This document shows positions 1-8,850 of a stretch of DNA of 64,000 bases, in pieces (position 1 is the first letter of the stretch; every line of letters begins with the position of its first letter). The DNA comes from CAJXQU01 sp965223825 (GTDB lineage: Bacteria > Pseudomonadota > Gammaproteobacteria > CAJXQU01). The stretch lies in assembly GCA_965223825.1 (NCBI GenBank), contig OZ245018.1:2418001-2482000 (forward strand). Reading direction: 5' to 3'. The notes beneath the pieces are model-generated. The model had not been told where the DNA came from. It made no database searches and saw only the letters and a program-made list of their open reading frames with translations. Made by a program: the position numbers and the translations under genes.

Positions 1-917
1 TCTTCAACGCACTACCGATGTTTCATTCTTTTGGATTTACAGCAGGGACTTTTTTACCGCTATTGGACGGCTCCAAGTTTTTCCTTTATCCCACGCCACT
101 ACATTACAAAATCATTCCTGAACTCTGCTATCAACTCGGCGCAACGGTCATGTTTGGTACGAATACATTCTTAACCGGTTATGCAAAACACGCACACCCC
201 GCGGATATGCAATCTTTGCGATACGTAGTGGCGGGCGCTGAAAAGTTACAAGAAGAAACACGCAAAGCCTGGTTCACGAAATTCGGCATCCGTATTTTAG
301 AAGGCTACGGCGCGACAGAAACGAGTCCTGTTCTCTCAGTCAATACACCGCTTTTTTATAAGGCTGGTAGCGTTGGCCGACTGCTTCCAGATATTCAATA
401 CCATTTGGAAAAGGTCGAAGGCATGACCGAAGGGGCACGTTTACACGTTAAAGGCCCCAATATTATGCAGGGGTATTTGTTTCACGGTAGCGATGGTCAA
501 ATTATTCCACCACAAACGGACAGAGGTATCGGTTGGTACGACACCGGCGATATTGTCACCATCGACGATAAAAATTACGTCACGATTGCAGGGCGCGCAA
601 AACGCTTTGCGAAGATTGGCGGCGAAATGGTCTCACTCACACGCGTTGAAGAGCTCGCCAATAAAGTCTGGCCTGACAAGCTTCACGCTGCCGCCGTATT
701 ACCAGATAAACGCAAAGGTGAACAGATCATTTTGTTAACCGAACAGCAAGATGCCGATCGGAAAACGTTAGTCACCCGTGCGAAAAAAGAGGGGCTTGCG
801 GAACTGAATGTGCCACGACAAGTGATCCCGGTCAAAGCCATCCCGATCCTCGGAACGGGTAAAACCGATTTCGCCGCGATCAACGAACTGGCTAAGAAAT
901 CTGTCGCTTCCTCATAA
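1..917 (+). CDS. aas: Acyl-[ACP]/acyl-CoA synthetase, AMP-binding domain, 3' part (Aas-like)
   Basis: This is the C-terminal ~304 residues of an adenylate-forming enzyme; the frame is open to the left edge (Phe-Asn-Ala-Leu-Pro precede the Met at 18), so the 5' end lies outside the window. Visible family motifs are FHSFGFT near the start, EGYGATETSP (the A5 region), WYDTGDI (A7, ATP-ribose Asp) and a C-terminal GTGKTD (A10 lysine). The FNALPMFHSFG stretch and the closing GKTD resemble the synthetase half of Aas, which reactivates fatty acids for lysophospholipid reacylation at the inner membrane. The acyltransferase half would lie upstream and cannot be seen, so a stand-alone acyl-ACP synthetase is the main alternative. 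The pilin operon follows 312 bases later and is unrelated in function. Confidence 0.8.
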   Translation, partial: FNALPMFHSFGFTAGTFLPLLDGSKFFLYPTPLHYKIIPELCYQLGATVMFGTNTFLTGYAKHAHPADMQSLRYVVAGAEKLQEETRKAWFTKFGIRILEGYGATETSPVLSVNTPLFYKAGSVGRLLPDIQYHLEKVEGMTEGARLHVKGPNIMQGYLFHGSDGQIIPPQTDRGIGWYDTGDIVTIDDKNYVTIAGRAKRFAKIGGEMVSLTRVEELANKVWPDKLHAAAVLPDKRKGEQIILLTEQQDADRKTLVTRAKKEGLAELNVPRQVIPVKAIPILGTGKTDFAAINELAKKSVASS

Positions 918-1229
918 TTTTCTATCCGCAGCCAAAGTCGCGTTTTTACTCACACGATCCTGATCGCATTTCCTGATCGCGTTTCATCGATCTTCTTCCC
1001 ATTTTCCTACTCAAGCCTGATTCATCATGCTGATCAGACCGCTTATCAGCTCACCTCTACCGTTCATCCCATTACTGATTGTCTCGCCGTCAGCAGTCGC
1101 TAATGTTAGCCACAAGAAATTTTATTGTGTCGGTAGACTCGGTCTGGCCCTGAAATTGCGTGATCTTAACTACTGACGATTTAAGTCCTGCGCAACACAG
1201 CCGAAGCAGGATGCGATGTAAACGAATGG
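918..1229. other. Intergenic region upstream of the pil operon
   Basis: 312 bases without a convincing gene; short frames here lack pilin or other family features. A fimT/fimU-type gene, often first in such operons, is absent. The stretch 956-1035 holds five GATC sites in 80 bases. A small inverted repeat (CACAA 1111-1115, TTGTG 1125-1129) is also present. The operon promoter must lie here, but no clear -35/-10 pair could be picked by eye. Confidence 0.5.
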
Positions 1230-1811
1230 ATGGGAAGTATGGAAAGCAAAACACACTGCCACTACAAACAACACGGTATGACGCTGATCGAAGCGTTGAT
1301 CGCCCTGCTCGTGCTTTCGATTGGATTGCTTGGAACGGCACATCTCATGGCGACAGGAATAAAATTTACGAATAGTTCTTTCGCGCGCACCCAAGCAACG
1401 TTCATCGCGGAAAACTTGGCCGAGCGTATGCGTGCAAACCCTGATGCTATTATTAACGGTGATTACGCCGGTTTTAACTCAAGCAACTCGATCGGCTCGT
1501 GTACTGCACGGCCTGCTCAATATTGCGAAGTCACAGGTAGTTCCGCCGCGACGAGTTGTACATCCGCGCAACTTGCGACATTTGATCTCTACCAAGCTGT
1601 GTGTGGATCGGGCGGGAGTGAAACTGGCTCCGCTGCCCGTGATGTCCTACCGAATGGTCAGGTCAGTGTGGCCTGCAACGATGCACCTTGTGTCGCCACA
1701 TCAACGTATACGCTCACAGTTTCATGGGACGAGACAAATGCAAGCAATGTCAATGGTGCGATCGACGACGTGACAAATACTCAATCAACCCAGTTCATCA
1801 TCACCCCATAG
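1230..1811 (+). CDS. pilV: Type IV pilus minor pilin PilV
   Basis: A 193-residue prepilin. The class III leader ends at QHG, followed by MTLIEALIALLVLSIGLLG, with Glu at +5 of the mature protein as needed for methylation and assembly. The hydrophobic N-terminal helix and the downstream AENLAERMRANPDAI segment are typical of PilV, a minor pilin that primes pilus assembly in the inner membrane. It opens a five-gene set in the order pilV-pilW-pilX-pilY1-pilE, and pilW begins within about 20 bases. Two in-frame ATGs (1230 and 1239) are possible; a GGGA stretch lies shortly upstream of the second, so 1239 may be the real start. The C-terminal half is Ser/Ala/Cys-rich and diverged, as expected for minor pilins. 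Confidence 0.85.
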   Translation: MGSMESKTHCHYKQHGMTLIEALIALLVLSIGLLGTAHLMATGIKFTNSSFARTQATFIAENLAERMRANPDAIINGDYAGFNSSNSIGSCTARPAQYCEVTGSSAATSCTSAQLATFDLYQAVCGSGGSETGSAARDVLPNGQVSVACNDAPCVATSTYTLTVSWDETNASNVNGAIDDVTNTQSTQFIITP

Positions 1812-1829
1812 CAGAGGAATTGATTGATC

Positions 1830-2540
1830 ATGCAAAGCAAACAACAACAATCTGGCTTTTCTATCGTTGAGCTAATGGTCGCAATGGTCATCGGACTGTT
1901 TCTGATCGCGGGCGTTGTCAGCGTGTATATCAGCACCACGGAATCTTCGCGCATCGGCCGTGGTTTACGCACCATGCAAGAGAATGCACGTTTCGCCTTT
2001 ACCGCTTTACGGGACAACCTCCAAATGTCGGGTTATATCGATTCTTATGATCCTACGCTGATCATCGATCCGTTCGTCACCGCGAGTACCTCGGATAACA
2101 GCATTAAGATCACCTATGAAGGCGTGGTCGATTGCACCGGCGGTGCAGTCGCTGCGATTGCTCCATCAACTCGGCCGATGGTATTGAATGCGTTCTCTAT
2201 CAACGCCGGTGAATTAATCTGTCAAGGCAACACCGCGGACACAGAAACTATCGTTAATGGGGTTGATCAGATCCGAATTCTTTACGGGCTTGATGACGAT
2301 AGTGATCGCATTGCTGATCGTTACGTGCGTGCAACAACCATCGATGCGATCGGTGCAAGTGCGTGGCAGAACAATGTGGTAAGTCTACGTATCGGCCTCC
2401 TGTTGAATAGCGTCGAGCCAGTAAAACCATCTGCAGAATCTGAAACGCATACGCTGCTTGATACCACCGTCACTACCAATGATCGGCTTATGCACCGCGT
2501 CTTCACCAATACCATTATTCTACGCAACCGTCTGATTTAA
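1830..2540 (+). CDS. pilW: Type IV pilus minor pilin PilW
   Basis: About 236 residues. The leader ends at QQSG and the mature protein begins FSIVELMVAMVIGLFLIAGV, with Glu at +5. The long extracellular part with the RGLRTMQENARFAFTALRDNLQMSGY segment is characteristic of PilW. With PilV, PilX and PilY1 it forms the priming complex at the pilus tip. Two starts are possible: TTG at 1824, about 6 bases after an AGAGG ribosome site, and ATG at 1830, about 12 bases after it. ATG is reported because the leader reads normally from it. It is followed by pilX after 15 bases, so the genes are probably cotranscribed. Confidence 0.87.
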   Translation: MQSKQQQSGFSIVELMVAMVIGLFLIAGVVSVYISTTESSRIGRGLRTMQENARFAFTALRDNLQMSGYIDSYDPTLIIDPFVTASTSDNSIKITYEGVVDCTGGAVAAIAPSTRPMVLNAFSINAGELICQGNTADTETIVNGVDQIRILYGLDDDSDRIADRYVRATTIDAIGASAWQNNVVSLRIGLLLNSVEPVKPSAESETHTLLDTTVTTNDRLMHRVFTNTIILRNRLI

Positions 2541-2555
2541 CGAGGTCAGTAACAC

Positions 2556-3080
2556 ATGGATAGTCGTTTACCCCAAAAACAAAAAGGCATGGCGCTCGCA
2601 ATCAGCCTGATCTTTCTTGTGATCATCACCATTCTGGGTGTGAGTAACATGCGTGCAACGACCATGAACGAAACGATCGCATCCAACTCACAACAAAAAT
2701 CCATCACCTTTCAAGTCGCCGAATCGGTGATCGAAGGCATGTGGGATACCGGCTACATGATGACAAATACGCCCGAAACACCGTTTGATGACCCGCCTGC
2801 ACAGATGCTGGATGACGATAAAAACGGTACCCCCTTCGCGGGTATGTTTGACGCGGGTGCTGGTGCGATCGATGCCAGTGGTTCAATTCAATATTGCGGG
2901 GAAGATTTTAAATTAGTCGGTTATCAACTCAGTGCGGATGAATCGTCACCCGCCTTTGTTGCACACATTTACAGCATTCGTGGCATCGGTGAAATCGCTG
3001 CCGCAAATACGTATGCAGAACACGATCAACGTGGTTATCTGGTTCGTCCAGAAACCGGACGCTCAGGCAATTGCCTGTAA
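2556..3080 (+). CDS. pilX: Type IV pilus assembly protein PilX
   Basis: 174 residues. The leader ends QKQKG, followed by MALAISLIFLVIITILGV; the +5 position is not glutamate, as is common in PilX proteins. The segment RATTMNETIASNSQQKS after the helix matches the family pattern (AxxTxxQExMAGN-like). PilX is thought to be a tip-complex minor pilin working with PilV, PilW and PilY1. A good ribosome site (CGAGG) lies about 10 bases before the ATG. The stop codon is only 29 bases before the pilY1 start, so the two are translationally close. Confidence 0.85.
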   Translation: MDSRLPQKQKGMALAISLIFLVIITILGVSNMRATTMNETIASNSQQKSITFQVAESVIEGMWDTGYMMTNTPETPFDDPPAQMLDDDKNGTPFAGMFDAGAGAIDASGSIQYCGEDFKLVGYQLSADESSPAFVAHIYSIRGIGEIAAANTYAEHDQRGYLVRPETGRSGNCL

Positions 3081-3109
3081 GCGGCTATTTCATGGATAGG
3101 GATGAAATT

Positions 3110-6055
3110 ATGAACACCCAATTACTTTCAAAATTCAAAATGCTGCCGTTACTCTCCGGCCTGATCTTTCTCAGCGGCTTGCATACACCGATCAGCAAAG
3201 CTGACGATACGGATGTCTACATTACAGCTGGTGCGGGAGCAAATGTCCTGTTTATTTTTGATCAGTCCGGCAGTATGAACTCTGAAGTTAATGGGACCAA
3301 CAAGACCCGTTATGAAGTCATGACGGATGCCATTACAAACGTATTAAATAGCATAAAAGATAAAGAAAACCTGAAAGTTGGCCTGAGTATGTTCGGTATC
3401 GGTAATGACGCCACCGGTGTTTTATGGCCTATCACAGGCATTAATCAAGATGCGAATTCGGTTGATAGTGCGATCAACGTGAATCAATACAAAACGTTCG
3501 AGATTATCCCGAAAATTCTGTCTGATCGTAATCCGCAAAGTAACACGCCTATCGTGGTTGCGTTACATGAGGCGGCGCTCTATTTTACTGGCGGCAAACC
3601 GAGTGATGGGATGGGCGGACGTGAGCCGAAATCTTGGAGTTATGACTCTGGAAGTGAGGGTCGATTTTCAGGTGGGGATGATCGTGGCGCGCACCCACGC
3701 AGTTATACCCCGACGAATGCATGGAGTGGATCATCATTCTCGACTAGCGCCAAATATGTTTCACCCATTACAGACTCATGCACAAAAAACTACATCGTTC
3801 TGCTAACCGATGGTGAGGCTAATGCGGGGAGTTCAAACACTCGCAGCAAAATTGAAACCATGATTGGTGATACGTGCAGTGGTTCAGATGAGAAACAAAA
3901 GTGCGGTCCCGAACTTGTCTCGTGGTTAGCTAATACGGATGTGATGTCAGGTAGTGGAATTGTGCCGAGTAAGGTGATTACGCACACCATCGGCTTCGCT
4001 GCTGGTAGTGGCAATACGTTTATGAAAGAACTGGCCGAAGCCGGGGGCGGGGATTTCTACGATGCCGACGATGCGGCAGATCTGGAGGCAGTTTTCGAAA
4101 CCATCCTCACCGCGATTGCCAGTGAAACACAAACATTTACCGGTATCAGTACAAGTGTTAACTCAAGCACACTATCGTCCGATGAGCGCGTTTTCATCAA
4201 TATGTTTAAACCTGACACCTATCGTTCTTGGATCGGCAACACAAAAGGCTACTACATTGGTGATACCGGTATGATCGACTTAAACGGCAACGATGCTGTC
4301 GAGGTTGTCGGAACGGATGTTGAATTTAAGGCGACAGCGCAAAGTTTTTGGTCTGCCTCGCCAGATGGCAATAACATCGCTCAAGGTGGTGCCTCGAATA
4401 AATTAAACCCAGCAAACCGATCAATTCTGACCTATACCGGCAACACTCCGCCAGCCAATACCCCGCTGACGCTTATGTCCGACTCAGAACCATCGATTAC
4501 AAAAGAAATGTTCGATGTCACCACGAATACAGAGAAAAACGAACTGATCGACTGGCTAAAAAACGCCCCCATGGGCGACACCATGCATGCAAACTCCGTC
4601 TTGGTGAAGTATGCGGATAAAGATGTGTTATTCACGATGACGAATCAAGGATTAATGCATGCGATCAACGTCAGTAACCCTACCACTCAGGGCGATATGG
4701 CCGGTGGTAACGAGATCGCGGCGTTTATTCCACAATCCTTATTGAAAAACGTGCAGTACCACAAAGACAACCAAACCGGTGCAGACCACCTGTATGGCTT
4801 AGATGGATCGCTTACACATTGGCATGATGATTCTAACCGGGATGGCGTAGTGGACTCTGGTGAGTCCGTTTATCTTTATTTCGGTATGCGTCGCGGTGGT
4901 GATCAGTATTTTGCACTCGATGTCAGCTCGCTCAGCGGCATTCCGAATTTTCTCTGGCGCATTGACGGTGACAGTGCTGATTTTGCCAAACTAGATCAGA
5001 GTTGGTCACGCCCGATTGTTGCAACTGTAAAATGGAGAGGAAACCCAACCAAAGTCCTGATCTTCAGCGGTGGGTATAACGTCGCGCAAGACGGCTATAC
5101 CACGCGCACAACGGACACCTCCGGCAATGCAATCTTCATGGTCGATGCTTCCACAGGCGCATTATTATGGTCCGCTTCTAACGATGGAACAGCGACAGCA
5201 AATTATTTACCGCTTGCGCAAATGACCTATAGCATCCCCACCGATCTGTCGATTATTGATGCTTATGGCGATGATGATTTAGCAGATCGCATCTATTTCG
5301 GCGACATGGGTGGTCAAGTCTGGCGTATTGATTTCACGGATACATTTGGTACGTCTGCCAGTGGTGCGGTCGGTTATCGACTTGCGGATCTTGCCGATGG
5401 AACAACAGCGGGTTTCAGACGTTTTTACATGCCACCGAGCATCTCACTGATTAACGATCAAGGCCACTTGTACTACTCCGTTGCGATCGGATCAGGCGCA
5501 CGAGCTAATCCCTTAAACAAAGCTGTGAATGATAATTTTTATATGCTCAAAGACAACAATATGAATCATGGCACAACCAGCAGTACGGTCAGTATGTCGA
5601 ATTTATACAACGCGACAGCGAATCTGATCGGACAGGGCTCTGCCTCTGATCAGACATCCGCTAAGGCCTCATTGGAAGCATCATCCGGTTGGTATATTGA
5701 ATTGGAAGGCAACGGTGAAAAGGCTATATCCCCGGCTCTCGTGTGGAACAACATGATTGCCTTCACCACCTACACTCCGGTTTCAACATCAGGGTTGAGC
5801 TGTAACTCGTCTGCCGGACAAGGTCGGCTCTACTTATTGAGCACGATGGATGCGACGCCAGCAATTGAACAAACGAACGACACCACCTTGAATAAACAAG
5901 ATAGAAGCACTTCTGTACCAGGTGTAGGCATCCCAACATCACCGATCGCGTTCTTCCCGAAAGGAAAAAGCCAACTTGATTTGTATGTCGGACATGAAAG
6001 AGCTCTAACCATTGACAACCCTGTCGTCAAAATCAACTGGAAGGTCATTCAATAG
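3110..6055 (+). CDS. pilY1: Type IV pilus tip adhesin/biogenesis protein PilY1
   Basis: About 981 residues from the ATG at 3110, chosen because AGGGA lies 7 bases upstream and a signal peptide follows directly (hydrophobic LLSGLIFLSG, then cleavage before ADD). The frame opens earlier with TTG, overlapping pilX, but that would bury the signal peptide. Residues ~45-340 form a von Willebrand A domain with MIDAS motif DQSGS at 51-55. The C-terminal half is the PilY1 beta-propeller (PF05567), including YLYFGMRRGGDQYFALDV. An EF-hand-like loop fits at D574, N576, D578, V580, D582 and E585. PilY1 is an outer-surface protein, linked in other bacteria to calcium-dependent pilus extension, adhesion and surface sensing. 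It lies between pilX and pilE. Confidence 0.92.
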   Translation: MNTQLLSKFKMLPLLSGLIFLSGLHTPISKADDTDVYITAGAGANVLFIFDQSGSMNSEVNGTNKTRYEVMTDAITNVLNSIKDKENLKVGLSMFGIGNDATGVLWPITGINQDANSVDSAINVNQYKTFEIIPKILSDRNPQSNTPIVVALHEAALYFTGGKPSDGMGGREPKSWSYDSGSEGRFSGGDDRGAHPRSYTPTNAWSGSSFSTSAKYVSPITDSCTKNYIVLLTDGEANAGSSNTRSKIETMIGDTCSGSDEKQKCGPELVSWLANTDVMSGSGIVPSKVITHTIGFAAGSGNTFMKELAEAGGGDFYDADDAADLEAVFETILTAIASETQTFTGISTSVNSSTLSSDERVFINMFKPDTYRSWIGNTKGYYIGDTGMIDLNGNDAVEVVGTDVEFKATAQSFWSASPDGNNIAQGGASNKLNPANRSILTYTGNTPPANTPLTLMSDSEPSITKEMFDVTTNTEKNELIDWLKNAPMGDTMHANSVLVKYADKDVLFTMTNQGLMHAINVSNPTTQGDMAGGNEIAAFIPQSLLKNVQYHKDNQTGADHLYGLDGSLTHWHDDSNRDGVVDSGESVYLYFGMRRGGDQYFALDVSSLSGIPNFLWRIDGDSADFAKLDQSWSRPIVATVKWRGNPTKVLIFSGGYNVAQDGYTTRTTDTSGNAIFMVDASTGALLWSASNDGTATANYLPLAQMTYSIPTDLSIIDAYGDDDLADRIYFGDMGGQVWRIDFTDTFGTSASGAVGYRLADLADGTTAGFRRFYMPPSISLINDQGHLYYSVAIGSGARANPLNKAVNDNFYMLKDNNMNHGTTSSTVSMSNLYNATANLIGQGSASDQTSAKASLEASSGWYIELEGNGEKAISPALVWNNMIAFTTYTPVSTSGLSCNSSAGQGRLYLLSTMDATPAIEQTNDTTLNKQDRSTSVPGVGIPTSPIAFFPKGKSQLDLYVGHERALTIDNPVVKINWKVIQ

Positions 6056-6058
6056 GTC

Positions 6059-6475
6059 ATGAAAATGTATAAACAAAACACCGGATTCACTCTGATCGAA
6101 ATCATGATCGCTGTCGCGATAGTCAGCATCCTAGCCGCGATCGCCTATCCGTCTTATATGACAGAGGTCTCGAAGGGAAAACGTCTGGAAGCACAAAGCT
6201 TACTCATGGAGATGGCTTCACGAGAACAACGTTTTTTCTCTAACCAACTGCGGTTCACCAACGATTTAACCGCGTTGGGGTACTCGTCACCACTGCTAAC
6301 GGAAAGCGGTGCTTACCAAATCAGCATCGCGACCAATGTCGCTAACAGCACATTTACATTGACCGCAACGGCGCAACCCGGGCAATCCAATGATGGCTGT
6401 GGGAATCTCACACTGACAGACACCGGTGCGCGCGGAAAGAGTGGATCAACACCACTAAACCAGTGCTGGCGTTAG
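6059..6475 (+). CDS. pilE: Type IV minor pilin PilE
   Basis: 138 residues. The leader ends NTG, followed by FTLIEIMIAVAIVSILAAIAYPSY, with Glu at +5. The YMTEVSKGKRLEAQSLLMEMASREQRFFSNQ segment is typical of PilE/ComP-like minor pilins. Two cysteines near the C-terminus (in NDGCGNL and the final QCWR) probably make the D-region disulphide. It starts 3 bases after the pilY1 stop and closes the operon; no clear intrinsic terminator follows. PilE normally acts with PilVWXY1 in pilus priming rather than as the major subunit. Retractile pili would also need pilA, pilBCD and pilMNOPQ, none of which are in this window. Confidence 0.87.
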   Translation: MKMYKQNTGFTLIEIMIAVAIVSILAAIAYPSYMTEVSKGKRLEAQSLLMEMASREQRFFSNQLRFTNDLTALGYSSPLLTESGAYQISIATNVANSTFTLTATAQPGQSNDGCGNLTLTDTGARGKSGSTPLNQCWR

Positions 6476-6482
6476 CGATAAT

Positions 6483-6528
6483 TCCTTTCAAGTTATAAGG
6501 ATAAAAGAAACTATTCCTTTTAAGAATA
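6483..6528 (+). promoter_or_regulatory. Two short inverted repeats upstream of sulfite reductase (possible CysB-type site)
   Basis: TCCTT at 6483-6487 pairs with AAGGA at 6497-6501, and TATTC at 6512-6516 pairs with GAATA at 6524-6528. They lie 50-95 bases before the sulfite reductase ATG in an A+T-rich leader. LysR-type regulators such as CysB bind dyads of this kind, but the arms are only five bases, so this assignment is speculative. Confidence 0.25.
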
Positions 6529-6576
6529 AGCCAGAACTGGTATCTTCTCGCTTCCTAAAAAAGCGAATATTTACCG

Positions 6577-8244
6577 ATGTATCAGTACGACGAATACGAT
6601 CAAAAAGCGGTTGACGAACGCGTTGAGCAATACCGCGAGCAAACCCGCCGTTTCTTAAATGGTGAGCTGACAGACGAAGAATTTCGTCATTTACGCCTGC
6701 GGAATGGCCTTTATATTCAGACGCACGCTCCCATGTTACGCGTTGCCATTCCTTATGGAACACTGAATTCTAAGCAAGTCCACATGCTTGCGCACATTGC
6801 CCGCGAGTACGACAAGGGCTATGGCCACATTAGTACTCGTCAGAACATTCAATACAATTGGCCTGAGTTAGAACGCGTACCTGATATTCTGGCTGATCTA
6901 GCCAGCGTACAAATGCATGCGATCCAAACCAGTGGTAACTGTATTCGTAACACGACAACCGATCATCTCGCTGGCGTTGCCGCTGATGAATTGGAAGATC
7001 CACGTCCGTATTGTGAGATCGTTCGTCAATGGTCAACATTCCACCCAGAGTTCAACTGGCTGCCACGCAAATTCAAGATCGCATTTTCTGGCGCTACATA
7101 TGATCGTGCCGCAGTACAGTTACACGATATCGGCGTTTATCTCGTTGAAAATGCTGAAGGTAAGATTGGCTTCCGCATCATTGTCGGGGGTGGCATGGGA
7201 CGTATGCCGATCATCGGTGTTGAGATTCGTGAATATCTCGAAAAAGAAGACCTGCTCTCCTATTTAGAAGCGATCTTACGCATCTACAACTTGGAAGGCC
7301 GTCGCGACAATATGCAACGCGCACGTATCAAAGTTCTCGTTAAATCGATGGGTATTGATGCCTTCCGTGAAAAGGTCGATGCAGAATGGGAGCGGATTAA
7401 AACCAGCTCTCTGAAATTGGATCAAAAAGAAATTGATCGCATCAAAACGTATTTTGTCGAACCGGAATTCAATAAGCATGCGGCGGCTGATCAGAGTATT
7501 GTTGATCAACTAAATAGTAATGCGGCGTTCCAGCAGTGGTACAAACAAAATACGGTTGAGCACAAAGTTGCCGGTTACCGCGCCGTGTATATTTCACTGA
7601 AAGCTCCCGGAGTTCCACCCGGCGATGTAACCGATACTCAGCTGGATCTGATCGCGGACTTGGGTGAGAAGTTTAGCTTCGACGAATTACGCACTACGCA
7701 TGATCAAAACATGGTGCTGCCACACGTTGAACAAGCTGATTTGTACGCACTATGGGAAACACTCAATAAGCACGAGCTTGCTACAGCCAACATCGGCACG
7801 TTGAATGACATGATTTGCTGCCCCGGCTTGGACTTCTGTTCATTAGCGAATGCAAGTTCTATCTCGATCGCAAAACAAATCAACGATAAATTCGATAATT
7901 TGGATTATTTGTACGATTTAGGCGAAATCAAAGTCAAAATGTCGGGCTGTATGAATGCTTGTGGTCATCACCATGTTGGCCATATCGGTATTCTTGGCGT
8001 TGATAAAAAAGGGGTGGAATTTTATCAATTCACACTCGGAGGTTCTGCGGATAATCAAGCTAGCCTAGGTGATCGACTTGGACCAGCAATAGGTAAGGAA
8101 GAAGTAGCTGACGCGATCGATAAAATTCTTTCGACGTATTTGGAAGAACGCGAAGGCGACGAAGAGACCTTTATTAACACCTATCGTCGTGTTGGTATCG
8201 AACCGTTTAAAGAAAATGTTTATAGCTCGACCGGTGCGGAGTAA
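6577..8244 (+). CDS. cysI: Siroheme sulfite/nitrite reductase, haemoprotein subunit
   Basis: 555 residues with the two-fold ferredoxin-like/reductase repeat of the sulfite/nitrite reductase family. The iron-sulfur and siroheme ligands are visible: CPGLDFC (C-x5-C) and, about 75 residues later, GCMNACGHH (C-x3-C). Upstream STRQNIQYNW and SGNCIRNTTTDHLAG are further family motifs. The enzyme reduces sulfite to sulfide (or nitrite to ammonia) by six electrons in the cytoplasm. The following DUF934 gene is the usual partner in proteobacterial sulfate assimilation clusters, which favours sulfite over nitrite as substrate. No NADPH-flavoprotein subunit (CysJ) is nearby, so electrons may come from ferredoxin or another donor. 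Confidence 0.88.
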   Translation: MYQYDEYDQKAVDERVEQYREQTRRFLNGELTDEEFRHLRLRNGLYIQTHAPMLRVAIPYGTLNSKQVHMLAHIAREYDKGYGHISTRQNIQYNWPELERVPDILADLASVQMHAIQTSGNCIRNTTTDHLAGVAADELEDPRPYCEIVRQWSTFHPEFNWLPRKFKIAFSGATYDRAAVQLHDIGVYLVENAEGKIGFRIIVGGGMGRMPIIGVEIREYLEKEDLLSYLEAILRIYNLEGRRDNMQRARIKVLVKSMGIDAFREKVDAEWERIKTSSLKLDQKEIDRIKTYFVEPEFNKHAAADQSIVDQLNSNAAFQQWYKQNTVEHKVAGYRAVYISLKAPGVPPGDVTDTQLDLIADLGEKFSFDELRTTHDQNMVLPHVEQADLYALWETLNKHELATANIGTLNDMICCPGLDFCSLANASSISIAKQINDKFDNLDYLYDLGEIKVKMSGCMNACGHHHVGHIGILGVDKKGVEFYQFTLGGSADNQASLGDRLGPAIGKEEVADAIDKILSTYLEEREGDEETFINTYRRVGIEPFKENVYSSTGAE

Positions 8245-8248
8245 TCAG

Positions 8249-8734
8249 ATGCGTGTTATTCAAAATAAATCTATCACTGATATTGACTGGCTGATTCTCG
8301 AAGAGGATCAATCACCGGTAGAAAACGCTAAGTTGATCGTTCCTTTTGCACGGTTTGTTGAAAGTGCAGCAGAATTTCTTGATCACGAAGCCGACCTCGG
8401 CGTTTTAGTCCCCGTCGATATTTCAGTCGATGAATTGGCGGATTACTTACCTTCGCTACAACTTGTCGCTGTCGAGATTCCTAAATACCCTGATGGTCGG
8501 GCTTTTTCGCAAGCACGTTTACTGCGCGACAAATATCAATTTGAAGGTGATATTTTAGCTGTCGGCGATATTTTGCGTGATCAAGTGGCTGATCTAATTC
8601 GGTGCGGAGTCAACATGATAGCTTACACGGATTCACGTGATATTGATGATGCTCTCGTCGCCTTTAGTGAGTTCACACGACATTATCAACCACCAGTACA
8701 ATCAGACGAATTACTGATCAATAAACAACGTTAA
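8249..8734 (+). CDS. DUF934 family protein, sulfite reductase-associated
   Basis: 161 residues from the ATG at 8249, chosen because GGAG lies 8 bases upstream and it follows the reductase stop by four bases. The conserved DUF934 core is visible: LGVLVPVDISVDELADYL, then FPKYPDGR-like EIPKYPDGRAFSQARLLRD, and GDILRDQVADLIRCGVN. Family members almost always sit directly after sulfite reductase, sometimes under the label CysX-like or oxidoreductase. Their biochemical role is not established. Tight coupling to the upstream gene implies cotranslation and a shared role in sulfite reduction. The C-terminus is hydrophilic and probably disordered. Confidence 0.85.
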   Translation: MRVIQNKSITDIDWLILEEDQSPVENAKLIVPFARFVESAAEFLDHEADLGVLVPVDISVDELADYLPSLQLVAVEIPKYPDGRAFSQARLLRDKYQFEGDILAVGDILRDQVADLIRCGVNMIAYTDSRDIDDALVAFSEFTRHYQPPVQSDELLINKQR

Positions 8735-8801
8735 TACCCCGTTCCGCCGGCAGGTCTTTAAAGAATTCCATATTGCAGCGCACAATTTAGCTGTGCTATG
8801 G

Positions 8802-8823
8802 TTGTGATATAGTTTATTCACAA
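8802..8823. promoter_or_regulatory. 22-base dyad TTGTGA-N10-TCACAA upstream of the repeat protein
   Basis: Perfect 6-base arms (8802-8807 and 8818-8823) flank a 10-base A+T-rich spacer, 28 bases before the ATG at 8851. It looks like an operator. The spacer is four bases too long for the Crp consensus. Confidence 0.35.
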
Positions 8824-8850
8824 ATCAAACTGACCAGCCGGGGGTTCGCA

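Noticed and set aside
8802..8823. Crp (cAMP receptor) site
   Set aside because: The half-sites match, but the spacer is 10 bases instead of 6.
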